Source: Methanobacteriota archaeon (GTDB lineage: Archaea > Thermoplasmatota > Poseidoniia > Poseidoniales > Poseidoniaceae). From it: 18,322 bases of DNA. This document shows, in pieces, positions 1-7,214 of this stretch. Below the pieces are notes generated by a model. The model did not search any database. It was not told the DNA's origin and saw only the letters and a list, made by a program, of their open reading frames with translations. The DNA is taken from contig PBTA01000038.1 of NCBI GenBank assembly GCA_002726395.1, positions 1-18,322 on the forward strand, given 5' to 3'. Position 1 is the first letter of the stretch, and each line of letters begins with the position of its first letter. A program made the translations under genes and the position numbers.

Positions 1-2058
1 GATGGCGGTTGGGTAGTTGTTCCAGCATCACAAACAATGATTTTACCGATAGATGAAGAAATCCAAGGCAGTGTAGTTGTTAGTGTGCCCGAATTGGGCG
101 ATGGCATCAGTTTAGATGACGGCTCAGTCCACAATCTGACTATTAGGTTGGTAGACCCAGCAACAGAGTTAACTGCAGGAATTAGCATTGTCAGAATGCT
201 AATTTCACCAATGTTCATCTTAGAAACTGTTGAGTGGCAAGAAGAAATGCTCTACCACCGCCAATGGGACCGAACATTCACAGCTACAATAGTCAACATG
301 GGTAATCGTGACGTCACCGCTGACTTAGCGTACGAGATTAACAAGCCAGGTGGCGTAGCCGCCAGTACTGAGTGGGCAGTGCAATCAGACGCACCAACTA
401 CACTGAATATGCCAGTAGGGCAGAATGTTTCGTTCCAATTCACCGTCAGTGGGCTAGAATTAAGTCCAGACCTCGACCTTACAGCCTTACTTTCCATTCA
501 CATTACTCCACAAGACTCCGGAGTTGACGGAGAAGGTTATCTCAATTCAACATTAAAGATGTCCAGATTCTTTGAGGCAAGTGACTTTGATTTGAAACCA
601 GATGAAACAGACGGACCTATGACCGTTAATATCGTCTATTCTCACATACCCCGAGGCGCTTCTAATGCTGTGGCTTACGAATTAGAATTATGTGATGCTA
701 CAAGGTTATTCAATTTCAACTCCGCAGGCTTGGAGGAATCGCTCTACCCATGGGCTTTCACTTTGGTAGTCGATGAGACCACATCCGTACCACTGTCACT
801 ATCTCCTGAAGATTGTGGCTCAGGCTCGGCTGGAAATGATTCTAGAATTCAACTGCCGCTTAGAGAGGCCTGGGATGTAAGTGACCCGTTACAGATTATT
901 GTTGATGCACCAAACCGACCTAATATCATCACCGAAGATGGCTGGGACATGACCTTCAGGCTATTTCATCCAACCGAAAATAACGGTTATACTGTTTACG
1001 ATGAAGCTACTTTCACCTTCCAGTTAGATGTATTTGCTGACCCCAGAGTGGCCGAAGTTTGGATTAGTGAAGGTACAATGGAAGAAGGAACAGATGCAAC
1101 CGTCAGTGCTAGAATTCGTAATGATGGAACCGCATTAGCCTTGTTCTTCATGGTGGATTTAGAGTGTTCAGGCTCAATCATCAATAACAACGTAGACCCA
1201 ATAGTTCAACTGGGTCCGAATGAAGAAGTCGTAGTCAAATGGGAAATAACCTCTGAAACCATCGAATGGTGGAAGCAGTCTATCGATGGAACCTGTATCG
1301 TTACTATTGACGCTAACATGCTATCTAAGAATGTCGAAGGGAATGATCGCTACGTCTACAAAGATGAAGTTTATTCATGGTCACCGGGACAATCTTCCAC
1401 ATTTGTTGCGTTCATCATCTTTGGATTGCTGTCGTTGGTCCTTGGACGGTTAAACGGGCAAAATGAAAAGTTCCGCTTGTTCTCAGTCTATTCTGGATTG
1501 CTAGCCCTTGGATTTGCTTTCCACCTATTCAACATAATTTATTGGGGCCCACTTGTGCTGGGTGTTTCAGCACTTTGGCTGTGGCGTAAGACTTGGTTAA
1601 GCACAGATGAGTTTAGATTAATCCACGAAGATTACCAGAGAGCGCGCAAAGGTGTATCTACCTTGTATGCCGACCATTTCCAAGCTCTAGCAGACAGTAG
1701 AAGGCAACTTAGAATTATTCTTGCACTACCGGTTTTCGGTCTACTAGGGGTTGTTCTTGGCATACCTCCACAACTTGACACAAGCCAAGATAATTTGCTT
1801 ACATTGGCAGCTTATGTAGTGATTATTTCGGTTGGCGTGTGGATTTTGGTACGCCGTGCCGATTCAATGTATGGCTCAATTTACGGTCGCTTGACAGATA
1901 TCGAAGTGAAGGCTACCAGAATCGAAAGAGATTTATCGGACCCGGCGCGATTATTACATGAGTTGGCTAATGATGGCATCAACCTTGATGCGATATTTGA
2001 CGATATTAATCATGGAAATGAACTAGTAATGGATGAGGAGGTGAGAGAAGATGTCTGA
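1..2058 (+). CDS. Large membrane protein with Ig-like (CARDB/NEW3-type) extracellular domains, 5'-truncated
   Basis: The frame is open from base 1 with no stop, so the gene starts upstream of the window; the ATG at 37 is internal. About 685 residues are visible. The first ~450 are rich in beta-strand-like, Asn/Asp/Thr-rich sequence of the kind found in CARDB or NEW3 Ig-like folds; the clearest unit begins near DPRVAEVWISEG (about residue 350) and contains RNDGTALALFF. Then come about five hydrophobic segments, beginning with FVAFIIFGLLSLVLG and ending with a segment near AAYVVIISVGVWILV, followed by an acidic, probably cytoplasmic tail (ends DEEVREDV). A surface or pseudoperiplasmic sensor/scaffold role is plausible, but I do not recognise the family. 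The stop at 2056-2058 overlaps the next ATG (2051) by 8 bp, implying translational coupling. It is co-directional with the archaellum genes downstream, so an accessory archaellum role is possible but only inferred. Confidence 0.8.
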   Translation, partial: DGGWVVVPASQTMILPIDEEIQGSVVVSVPELGDGISLDDGSVHNLTIRLVDPATELTAGISIVRMLISPMFILETVEWQEEMLYHRQWDRTFTATIVNMGNRDVTADLAYEINKPGGVAASTEWAVQSDAPTTLNMPVGQNVSFQFTVSGLELSPDLDLTALLSIHITPQDSGVDGEGYLNSTLKMSRFFEASDFDLKPDETDGPMTVNIVYSHIPRGASNAVAYELELCDATRLFNFNSAGLEESLYPWAFTLVVDETTSVPLSLSPEDCGSGSAGNDSRIQLPLREAWDVSDPLQIIVDAPNRPNIITEDGWDMTFRLFHPTENNGYTVYDEATFTFQLDVFADPRVAEVWISEGTMEEGTDATVSARIRNDGTALALFFMVDLECSGSIINNNVDPIVQLGPNEEVVVKWEITSETIEWWKQSIDGTCIVTIDANMLSKNVEGNDRYVYKDEVYSWSPGQSSTFVAFIIFGLLSLVLGRLNGQNEKFRLFSVYSGLLALGFAFHLFNIIYWGPLVLGVSALWLWRKTWLSTDEFRLIHEDYQRARKGVSTLYADHFQALADSRRQLRIILALPVFGLLGVVLGIPPQLDTSQDNLLTLAAYVVIISVGVWILVRRADSMYGSIYGRLTDIEVKATRIERDLSDPARLLHELANDGINLDAIFDDINHGNELVMDEEVREDV

Positions 2059-3262
2059 AGAAAAATCCGAGGATTCAATCGAGTTTGACCTTGATGAAAT
2101 TTTAGGAGAGGATATCTCTGATGATAACCTTCCACAAATCGAAGTTGAAGAAATCGAGGAACTTGTCGTGGTAGAAACAGAAGGTGAAACCGATGATGAC
2201 GGCGCTACTTTCCAAGATCAAGTTAGAGAGTACATGGGCGAGCTCGAGGATGAAGAAACCGACCATGAGGTCAATTTTGAAGCCAAAGATGAAGGCAATG
2301 AGGATAATAATGAGCCCATCGGTTCAGACGAGACAGAATTGGGAACAGTTTCTCAAGATACACTTGGTGAAGTTGAAAGCCGCATCATGTCTGCTTCAAG
2401 AGACTTAGATTCAATGGTTCAAAACGTTGTCCAGTCAGACACAAATTCCCTTGCGGCCACCGAAGTTGACATCATGGAAGCCAAGAAATATCTTTCACTG
2501 CACAAACTAAAGCGTGCTAAGGTGAGTGTCAAGAAGGCAGAACAAGCCCTAGTCACTTTAGAAGAAGATGTTTTGTACCTTCGTCGTAGCATCGCAATGT
2601 TACATCGTTTGCTCAAAGAAAAGAAAATCGATACCTTTGAGGCTGAAAATATATTACTGGGTCTTAGAAAAGCCACCTCTAATGCTGAAATAGGCGATGT
2701 TGGGCAGGCTGCAACAGAAATTGAATTCCTCGTAGACGACTTGATAGGTGGTAATACTTCTACTCTTAATCCATTCTTTTTCCGCCATTTCTGGCTCGGT
2801 GTGGATACTCGCTGGCCTGCAGGCGGAGACACGGGAGTGCTGCTTGTCAGATTAATTAACGACGGGCCAATTGCTATGCCAGCAATGCGCTTATCGCCTC
2901 CAGTTCCAGATGGCTGGGTTTCTGAGCCTCATTCAGTCGATTTACCTATTATTGCTCCAGGTGGCAACCTGCCACTTAGATTTGACATCAAGTCAATGGG
3001 CCGTTACGGAGCAGATGAAATGCCTCTATCCCGTAAATTAGCAGTTTCCACTAGCTATGAAATGCGCTCAGGCGAGATAATGGTCACCATTAGGGCACAA
3101 AATCGGTCAATGGAACCGCTTGCCGATATCATACTCACGCCGTGGCTACCACCAGGTTATACCACGGCTAAAGTTCCCTTTGTGGAACGTCTATCCCCCG
3201 ATGAGGTGGCGCTGATAAGAATGCCACTAACCATCGATATGGGCACAGGAGGTAAATCCTGA
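2051..3262 (+). CDS. Acidic helical protein with C-terminal beta (NEW3-like) domain, function unknown
   Basis: 403 residues with three visible parts. Residues 1 to ~110 are extremely acidic and low complexity (many Glu/Asp). Residues ~110-230 are long amphipathic helices rich in Lys/Glu/Leu, likely coiled coil (for example KRAKVSVKKAEQALVTLEED). Residues ~240-400 look like an Ig-like beta domain (DGWVSEPHSVDLPIIAPGG, then PWLPPGYTTAKVPF), resembling the NEW3/CARDB class. No signal peptide or membrane segment is evident, so the protein appears soluble, although this beta fold is usually extracellular. It starts at an ATG inside the end of the upstream gene, with a GAGGTGAGAG Shine-Dalgarno-like stretch just before it. 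The pair probably encodes interacting proteins. It is separated from the first archaellin by 61 bp containing a hairpin. I do not recognise a named family; an archaellum-associated scaffold is speculation based on position. Confidence 0.75.
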   Translation: MSEEKSEDSIEFDLDEILGEDISDDNLPQIEVEEIEELVVVETEGETDDDGATFQDQVREYMGELEDEETDHEVNFEAKDEGNEDNNEPIGSDETELGTVSQDTLGEVESRIMSASRDLDSMVQNVVQSDTNSLAATEVDIMEAKKYLSLHKLKRAKVSVKKAEQALVTLEEDVLYLRRSIAMLHRLLKEKKIDTFEAENILLGLRKATSNAEIGDVGQAATEIEFLVDDLIGGNTSTLNPFFFRHFWLGVDTRWPAGGDTGVLLVRLINDGPIAMPAMRLSPPVPDGWVSEPHSVDLPIIAPGGNLPLRFDIKSMGRYGADEMPLSRKLAVSTSYEMRSGEIMVTIRAQNRSMEPLADIILTPWLPPGYTTAKVPFVERLSPDEVALIRMPLTIDMGTGGKS

Positions 3263-3274
3263 GCCCCATCCAAT

Positions 3275-3295
3275 TCCACCCGCTATGCGGGAGGA
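3275..3295 (+). other. Hairpin between the upstream gene pair and the archaellins
   Basis: The arms TCC-A-CCCGC and GCGGG-A-GGA flank a TAT loop: five GC-only pairs, one A/A mismatch, then three more pairs. It lies just after the stop of the upstream gene and 28 bp before the archaellin ATG, followed by an A-rich leader rather than a T-run. It is therefore not a classic archaeal oligo-T terminator. It could be an mRNA processing or stability element that lets archaellin mRNA accumulate separately, or an attenuator. Only the structure is seen; the role is inferred. Confidence 0.45.
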
Positions 3296-3323
3296 CGAGT
3301 AAAAAAATAAAAAAGGTGAAAAT

Positions 3324-3866
3324 ATGAAAAATAATAACGAAATGAAAAACGAAAACAGCGATACTATCGCTGCAATGGGTATTGGTGCAATGATTGTGTT
3401 TATTGCATTGATTCTAGTTGCTGCGGTAGCGTCTGCGGTGATTATACAGACCGCTGAGAAATTGCAACAGAATGCCCAGGCTACTGGTGACCAAACACAA
3501 GACCAAATGGCGTCAAAAGTAATGCCTTTGTCGATTGTGATTGACAATGGTGGTACATTGAGGATGACATGGGAATTAGCTCCAGGTTCGGAATCAGTCG
3601 GCATGGCTGAAATAGCATGGTCAGTAACCTGTACTGCTGCTTCTCCAGATGCTGGCACACTTAATGGTGCAGCTGCTGTAAGCACAAATGGTGGTGGAGG
3701 AGATGCACTTGCTGGACAAATCTATCAAGTTACTCTAAACGTTGCTAACTGTGCTCCGGCTGCTAATGAAAACCACGTGCTAACACTTGCTGCTGGAAAC
3801 GCTGGATTCACTTATGAAGTGTTATCCTATGGATCTTCTACTGCCTCAGGGACGGTGGTAGTGTGA
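3324..3866 (+). CDS. arlB: Archaellin (archaeal flagellin) 1
   Basis: 180-residue filament subunit of the archaellum. After a short hydrophilic leader (about residues 1-16) comes the archaellin hydrophobic helix: GIGAMIVFIALILVAAV, then ASAVIIQTAEKLQQNAQ, matching the family pattern GIGTLIVFIAMVLVAA. This helix packs in the filament core; the rest (IDNGGTLRMTWELAPGS onwards) is the beta-rich exposed domain. Aligning with known archaellins puts the prepilin-peptidase cut at IA|AMGIG, giving Ala rather than Gly at -1, and the leader contains ENSD instead of the usual basic residues. Two cysteines (WSVTC and VANC) are matched in the next paralogue. The ATG is preceded by GGTG (3315-3318) in an A-rich leader that should favour translation. 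At 180 residues it is near the usual size. The stop overlaps the start of archaellin 2 by 4 bp (GTGA). Confidence 0.93.
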   Translation: MKNNNEMKNENSDTIAAMGIGAMIVFIALILVAAVASAVIIQTAEKLQQNAQATGDQTQDQMASKVMPLSIVIDNGGTLRMTWELAPGSESVGMAEIAWSVTCTAASPDAGTLNGAAAVSTNGGGGDALAGQIYQVTLNVANCAPAANENHVLTLAAGNAGFTYEVLSYGSSTASGTVVV

Positions 3867-4423
3867 GAACTGCAAATAACAACCAACAAGAAGATACTTG
3901 GGGTGCTATTGGTATCGGTGCTATGATTGTATTTATCTCACTGATTCTAGTTGCCGCAGTAGCATCAGCTGTTATCATTCAAACCGCAGAAAAGTTACAG
4001 CAAAACGCTCAAACTGCAGGTGATGATACATCTGATGAATTATCTGGTAAATTAGCAATCATGCAAGGTTTCGTTGATAACAATGCTGATTACGTTCTGT
4101 ATGTCAGATTAGCAGCAGGTAGCGACACCATCATTCCCGAAACAATCTCATGGCAACTGTACTGTGATGCTGGTATCGGTTACGAAGACAGTGCGGGTGC
4201 CTTTGGTGCTGCACAAGTTGGTCTACAATCACAATCCGCATTTAGTGGGGAAGCAGAAATGACTACTCAATTCGCATACAAGATTTTGATTGCAGCAGCT
4301 ACTTGTGACGCGACTGCCGTAGCCGGTGGTTCAGCAGCTTTGTATATCCACGTTGAAAGTGGCGGTACAACCTTTGAAACACTAGTTATTGAAAGCGACG
4401 ATGCCGGTTCCTCAGTTATCTGA
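3863..4423 (+). CDS. arlB: Archaellin (archaeal flagellin) 2
   Basis: 186 residues, paralogue of the preceding archaellin. It starts with GTG inside the GTGA overlap with the upstream stop, a coupling arrangement that probably keeps the two subunits in ratio. The N-terminal helix is nearly identical to archaellin 1 (one Ala/Ser difference over about 35 residues), whereas the C-terminal domain is strongly diverged. The likely processing site is TWG|AIGIG, with the canonical Gly at -1, but the leader has QQED just before it and only one Arg at position 2. Two cysteines (WQLYC and AATC) match those in archaellin 1. The two proteins may be major and minor filament components or form distinct filament regions; the sequence does not say which. 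Confidence 0.93.
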   Translation: MRTANNNQQEDTWGAIGIGAMIVFISLILVAAVASAVIIQTAEKLQQNAQTAGDDTSDELSGKLAIMQGFVDNNADYVLYVRLAAGSDTIIPETISWQLYCDAGIGYEDSAGAFGAAQVGLQSQSAFSGEAEMTTQFAYKILIAAATCDATAVAGGSAALYIHVESGGTTFETLVIESDDAGSSVI

Positions 4424-4457
4424 TTTTGCTTGCTGTTGAGAATTTATTCTCGACGGC

Positions 4458-4465
4458 AAGGAGGT
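4458..4465 (+). promoter_or_regulatory. Strong Shine-Dalgarno site fixing the ArlC/D/E-like start
   Basis: AAGGAGGT is a near-perfect anti-16S match. Its GGAGG core ends 7 bases before the ATG at 4472, selecting that codon (protein begins MAWPF) over TTG at 4430 or the ATG at 4466, which lies immediately next to the site. Confidence 0.75.
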
Positions 4466-4471
4466 ATGCTA

Positions 4472-5329
4472 ATGGCATGGCCATTTAGTAACAACACAGG
4501 TAATATCAGAGATGCCGACGCAGAACTAAGTGAAGAAAGACTGAAGATTTTGTCCAATGTGGCAATTGAGCAAGTCCCACTACCCGAAGAGGGAGAACTT
4601 AGTGAAGAAGATGCATGGACGATCTCGCCAGGCCCAACTAGGGCAAAACTGAACAGTATTGGTAGCGTGCCAACGGTTACACAAACCATGGCTCCTGCAC
4701 AACCTGCACAAGTTAATGCTCAAGTCGACACATCTGGATTAGAGCGATTGATTAGTAGCCGTCTCGACATGGTCGAGGATGTACTAGGATTGGTTGAAAA
4801 ACGCCTTGAGGAAAGCATGACCTTTAGTCCAGCAGGACAAAAGGTTGACCTAGAGGGTAATCCAATGGTTCATGATGAGTCTGATGAAACTGAAATCGGC
4901 GCAGGAGACACAATTATCACTGCAAGTGGTGAAGTAATTCCTGCTTCAGGCGTTAATCGTTTGATGGCTGAGGATGAAGCACCGTTAGTTGAGTTGTATG
5001 AAGCTCAAGCATTAGCGGCAAACCCATTCCTCGTAGCTCCTTCATCTGGTCCAACTGCGAAATCTAATGCTGTTGGTGCACCAACAGTTGCCGCATTGCT
5101 GCTTGACCACATGTCAGGTATGGCTGCCGTTAACTTTGCACAAAAAGCCATTAATTCGGGAATGTTGACCCAAGATGAAGGTAATTCAGTGTTGGCCATT
5201 GTTCAACTTGCAACACCAGGTGAGGCAGAAGCTGCTTTGGAAGACCATCTTCCGCACCGTGAATTGTTGACTTTTTCAGCACTAGTATCGTCTTGGCGAC
5301 AGGTAAAGCAACTTAGAGGAGAAGAATGA
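4472..5329 (+). CDS. ArlC/D/E-like archaellum motor accessory protein
   Basis: 285 residues, soluble, acidic. An N-terminal Glu/Asp-rich region is followed by a Pro/Ala/Gln linker (TMAPAQPAQVNAQVD), a short predicted coiled coil (SGLERLISSRLDMVEDVLGL), another acidic linker, and a C-terminal helical domain (from about VELYEAQALAANPF to the end, including LLLDHMSGMAAVNFAQKAI). That layout, with coiled coil then a compact C-terminal domain, resembles euryarchaeal FlaD/FlaE (ArlD/ArlE) proteins, which form the cytosolic ring linking the motor to the chemotaxis system. Position between archaellins and ArlF is also where euryarchaeal arlC/D/E genes lie. Sequence match to the family is weak by eye, so the assignment rests mostly on context. 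Only one such gene is present here, so it may do the job of the separate C, D and E proteins of other species. Confidence 0.6.
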   Translation: MAWPFSNNTGNIRDADAELSEERLKILSNVAIEQVPLPEEGELSEEDAWTISPGPTRAKLNSIGSVPTVTQTMAPAQPAQVNAQVDTSGLERLISSRLDMVEDVLGLVEKRLEESMTFSPAGQKVDLEGNPMVHDESDETEIGAGDTIITASGEVIPASGVNRLMAEDEAPLVELYEAQALAANPFLVAPSSGPTAKSNAVGAPTVAALLLDHMSGMAAVNFAQKAINSGMLTQDEGNSVLAIVQLATPGEAEAALEDHLPHRELLTFSALVSSWRQVKQLRGEE

Positions 5330-5330
5330 A

Positions 5331-5972
5331 ATGGGTGCATCGGTCGGCGTAGGTGGTCTGATAGTGGGCACTTCGATGTTGGTAGTATTGGCTTTAGCAG
5401 TCAATGCGATTGATCTTCGAATGGAAACATCATTAGAAACCATTGAATCGGCCAGTGAACCATCATCTTTTTTCACCATAGACAATGCAGATATTGCGCT
5501 AGGGGCAGTTACTACGCTACAAATTGATAATGCAGGAACAGGCTATGCTGACGGAACACTCAGTACACTAGAGCCCGGCGGTTTTTCGGGTACGTATACA
5601 GTAAATAGTACGGGGGCTATAATTTCATGGTCAATCACCAACCATGGAGATTACTCGTCCGACCCAACTATTGTAATTGACAACGTCCCGCCAGGGGCTA
5701 GTAACGGTGCTTTATCGGTAGTATCTAGAACTACAGTAATCGATGTGACTTTTAGCAATACAGGTGCAACAATTGTCCCAGTTGACGAAGTTTGGCTATT
5801 TTTAGATGGGAATAATCCCACCAAACTTTCAGTCCTTGCACCATCTGTTGACTCAGACTTTATCTATTCAGGCGATATTGTTACCGTCGAATGGCGAGGC
5901 TTAGGCAACAGTAGCTTTGATGACTTAGCAATTACAGTTGACGGCTATAGCGTTACAAGAGCATTAATTTGA
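5331..5972 (+). CDS. arlF: ArlF, archaellum stator subunit, with an extra beta insert
   Basis: 213 residues. One N-terminal membrane helix (GVGGLIVGTSMLVVLALAV) has the FlaF-type MG..V start; a beta domain outside the membrane ends with VIDVTFSNTGATIVPVDEVW and VEWRGLGNSSF, matching the FlaF/FlaG sandwich. In characterised archaea ArlF binds the S-layer and, with ArlG, anchors the rotating motor as stator. Between residues ~58 and ~133 sits sequence not expected in ArlF: IDNAGTGYADGTLS, then GAIISWSITNHGDYSSDPT. This resembles the GG-G-Y beta repeats of phage and surface proteins. ArlF is usually ~130-170 residues, so this one is long. Start ATG 5331 has GAGGAG (5316-5321) nine bases before it and follows the previous stop by one base. 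ArlF and ArlG could be swapped in name, but order and N-terminus favour ArlF. Confidence 0.75.
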   Translation: MGASVGVGGLIVGTSMLVVLALAVNAIDLRMETSLETIESASEPSSFFTIDNADIALGAVTTLQIDNAGTGYADGTLSTLEPGGFSGTYTVNSTGAIISWSITNHGDYSSDPTIVIDNVPPGASNGALSVVSRTTVIDVTFSNTGATIVPVDEVWLFLDGNNPTKLSVLAPSVDSDFIYSGDIVTVEWRGLGNSSFDDLAITVDGYSVTRALI

Positions 5973-5981
5973 GGTATTATT

Positions 5982-6482
5982 ATGGCAGACGGAGGAGCAT
6001 CTACCTACATCTTTTTGGCAACGGCACTGTTGATTTCAGGTGCTGTTTCGGCGGTGTTAATTGCCCAATACGGCGATATGACTTCCGCAATGGAAGTTGA
6101 AAGGCGCGCTGCCGAGGCAGATTCAAAAACCTCTTTCGACTATGCTGGAGATTTATCCAATGTAGCATATGATACGACTGACCCAGCTGCCGAGACAATC
6201 ACAATTTACCTACAAAATACCGGAGAATATGCATTAGATGAAAATTCATTATTTATTCAATTAGATGGCGTTGTAATCCCAGATGTAGATGTTAGTGCAA
6301 CGATATTGCCAGCAGGCGGAGATTGGGGCACTACGGAGCTTTTGGAAGTTGAAATGACTGGTACATGGGCTTTAGCGGATAATTCCGACATTAAACTAAC
6401 AATTCTTGTTATTTCAGTAACTGTTGCTGGATATGAAGGGCAAGATTCACAGTCCACGGAGGCGAGATTAAATGAACTCTGA
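5982..6482 (+). CDS. arlG: ArlG, archaellum stator subunit
   Basis: 166 residues. It opens MADGGASTYIFLATALLISG, a family-typical FlaG start (MAD..AS..I) running into a single membrane helix, then a linker with charged residues and a beta-sandwich domain (ETITIYLQNTGEYALDENSL, then IQLDGVVIP), which closely fits the ITIYVKNTG pattern of FlaG proteins. ArlG forms a filament-like pseudoperiplasmic assembly capped by ArlF that holds the motor against the S-layer. A Shine-Dalgarno GAGGT lies at 5971-5975, nine bases downstream of arlF, and the 3' end overlaps the arlH start by 11 bp. Length is ordinary for the family. Confidence 0.85.
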   Translation: MADGGASTYIFLATALLISGAVSAVLIAQYGDMTSAMEVERRAAEADSKTSFDYAGDLSNVAYDTTDPAAETITIYLQNTGEYALDENSLFIQLDGVVIPDVDVSATILPAGGDWGTTELLEVEMTGTWALADNSDIKLTILVISVTVAGYEGQDSQSTEARLNEL

Positions 6483-7203
6483 CGACCCACTCAACTTTCC
6501 GCACAAGCCTGTGGAAGATGGATTTGCATTTGATGTAGAAACAGATTCGCTTGCTGACACGATGGGCCTAAGATTACCAAACAGGTCACTCTATGTCCTT
6601 CAAGGGTTAGTGGGTGGAGGTAAATCGTTGATCTAACAGAGACTGGTTCACGGCATGCTACATAATGGCGTTAAGATTCTTGTTGTCACTACTGAATTAA
6701 CTACTAGAGGCTGGATTGAACAGATGGAATCGATTGGTTACGGAGTAACAGATGCCTTAAGAGAAGGCCGCTTAATGGTGTTCTCTAGATTTGGTACTGT
6801 TGCAGAAGCAAGAGATGACGTTGGTCTTGAGGATGTGCTGCAAAGTAAAGCGGTAGAAGAAGCAGATGTGGTAATACTAGATTCAGCTAGTGCTTTGATG
6901 GATGACGGTTTAGATGATAAGCAAAGATTCGATTTAATGCAAAGATTACGTAAGACAACTGCAGATGGTCGCTCAATTATGTTATGTGTCGATCCTGATG
7001 AAATGGATCATAAATTATTACACAGCATGCGCGCATCAGCAGAAGTGGTACTAGATTTGTCCACTACACTTATCGGTGGAGACTTGAAGAGAAACATCGT
7101 CGTTACTAGATTCTTAAGAGCCGCAGGGCCAGTTCAAACTAGCGTTGGCTGGCGTGTTGAGCCGAGTATGGGCTTCATCGTTGATATTACGGCGGTCAGT
7201 TGA
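6472..7203 (+). pseudogene. arlH: ArlH, KaiC-like archaellum motor protein, interrupted by in-frame TAA
   Basis: ArlH is a RecA/KaiC-fold ATP-binding protein that docks on ArlI and the ArlJ platform and acts in assembly or switching. The frame begins at ATG 6472 (GGAGG at 6458-6462) and reads 54 codons, ending GLVGGGKS-LI (Walker A at residues 45-52), then TAA at 6634-6636 (codon 55). The same frame continues without shift as QRLVHGMLHNGVKILVVTTE and includes Walker B (VVILDSASAL, near residue 137) and the C-terminal fold to TGA at 7201-7203. Without the stop it would be 243 residues, normal for ArlH. TAA could arise from TCA (Ser) or CAA by one change. A genuine nonsense mutation, an assembly or sequencing error, or readthrough cannot be told apart. 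Reinitiation at ATG 6655 would give 182 residues lacking Walker A, so unlikely to be functional. Confidence 0.88.
6634..6636 (+). other. In-frame TAA inside arlH
   Basis: TAA at codon 55 of the reading frame starting at 6472, directly between the Walker A motif and the conserved QR...HG helix. The flanking residues fit family expectation on both sides without any frame shift, so a point change is the simplest cause. Confidence 0.9.
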
Positions 7204-7214
7204 GGGGTGTTATC

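Noticed and set aside
3297..3316. A-rich TAAAAAAATAAAAAAGG as a TATA box for arlB
   Set aside because: Its centre lies less than 20 bases from the ATG, so transcription would start inside the gene; more likely an A-rich translation leader.
6655..7203. Treating the 182-residue frame from 6655 as a complete ArlH
   Set aside because: It lacks Walker A and the N-terminus, which lie in the same frame upstream across one stop; it is the 3' part of a broken gene.
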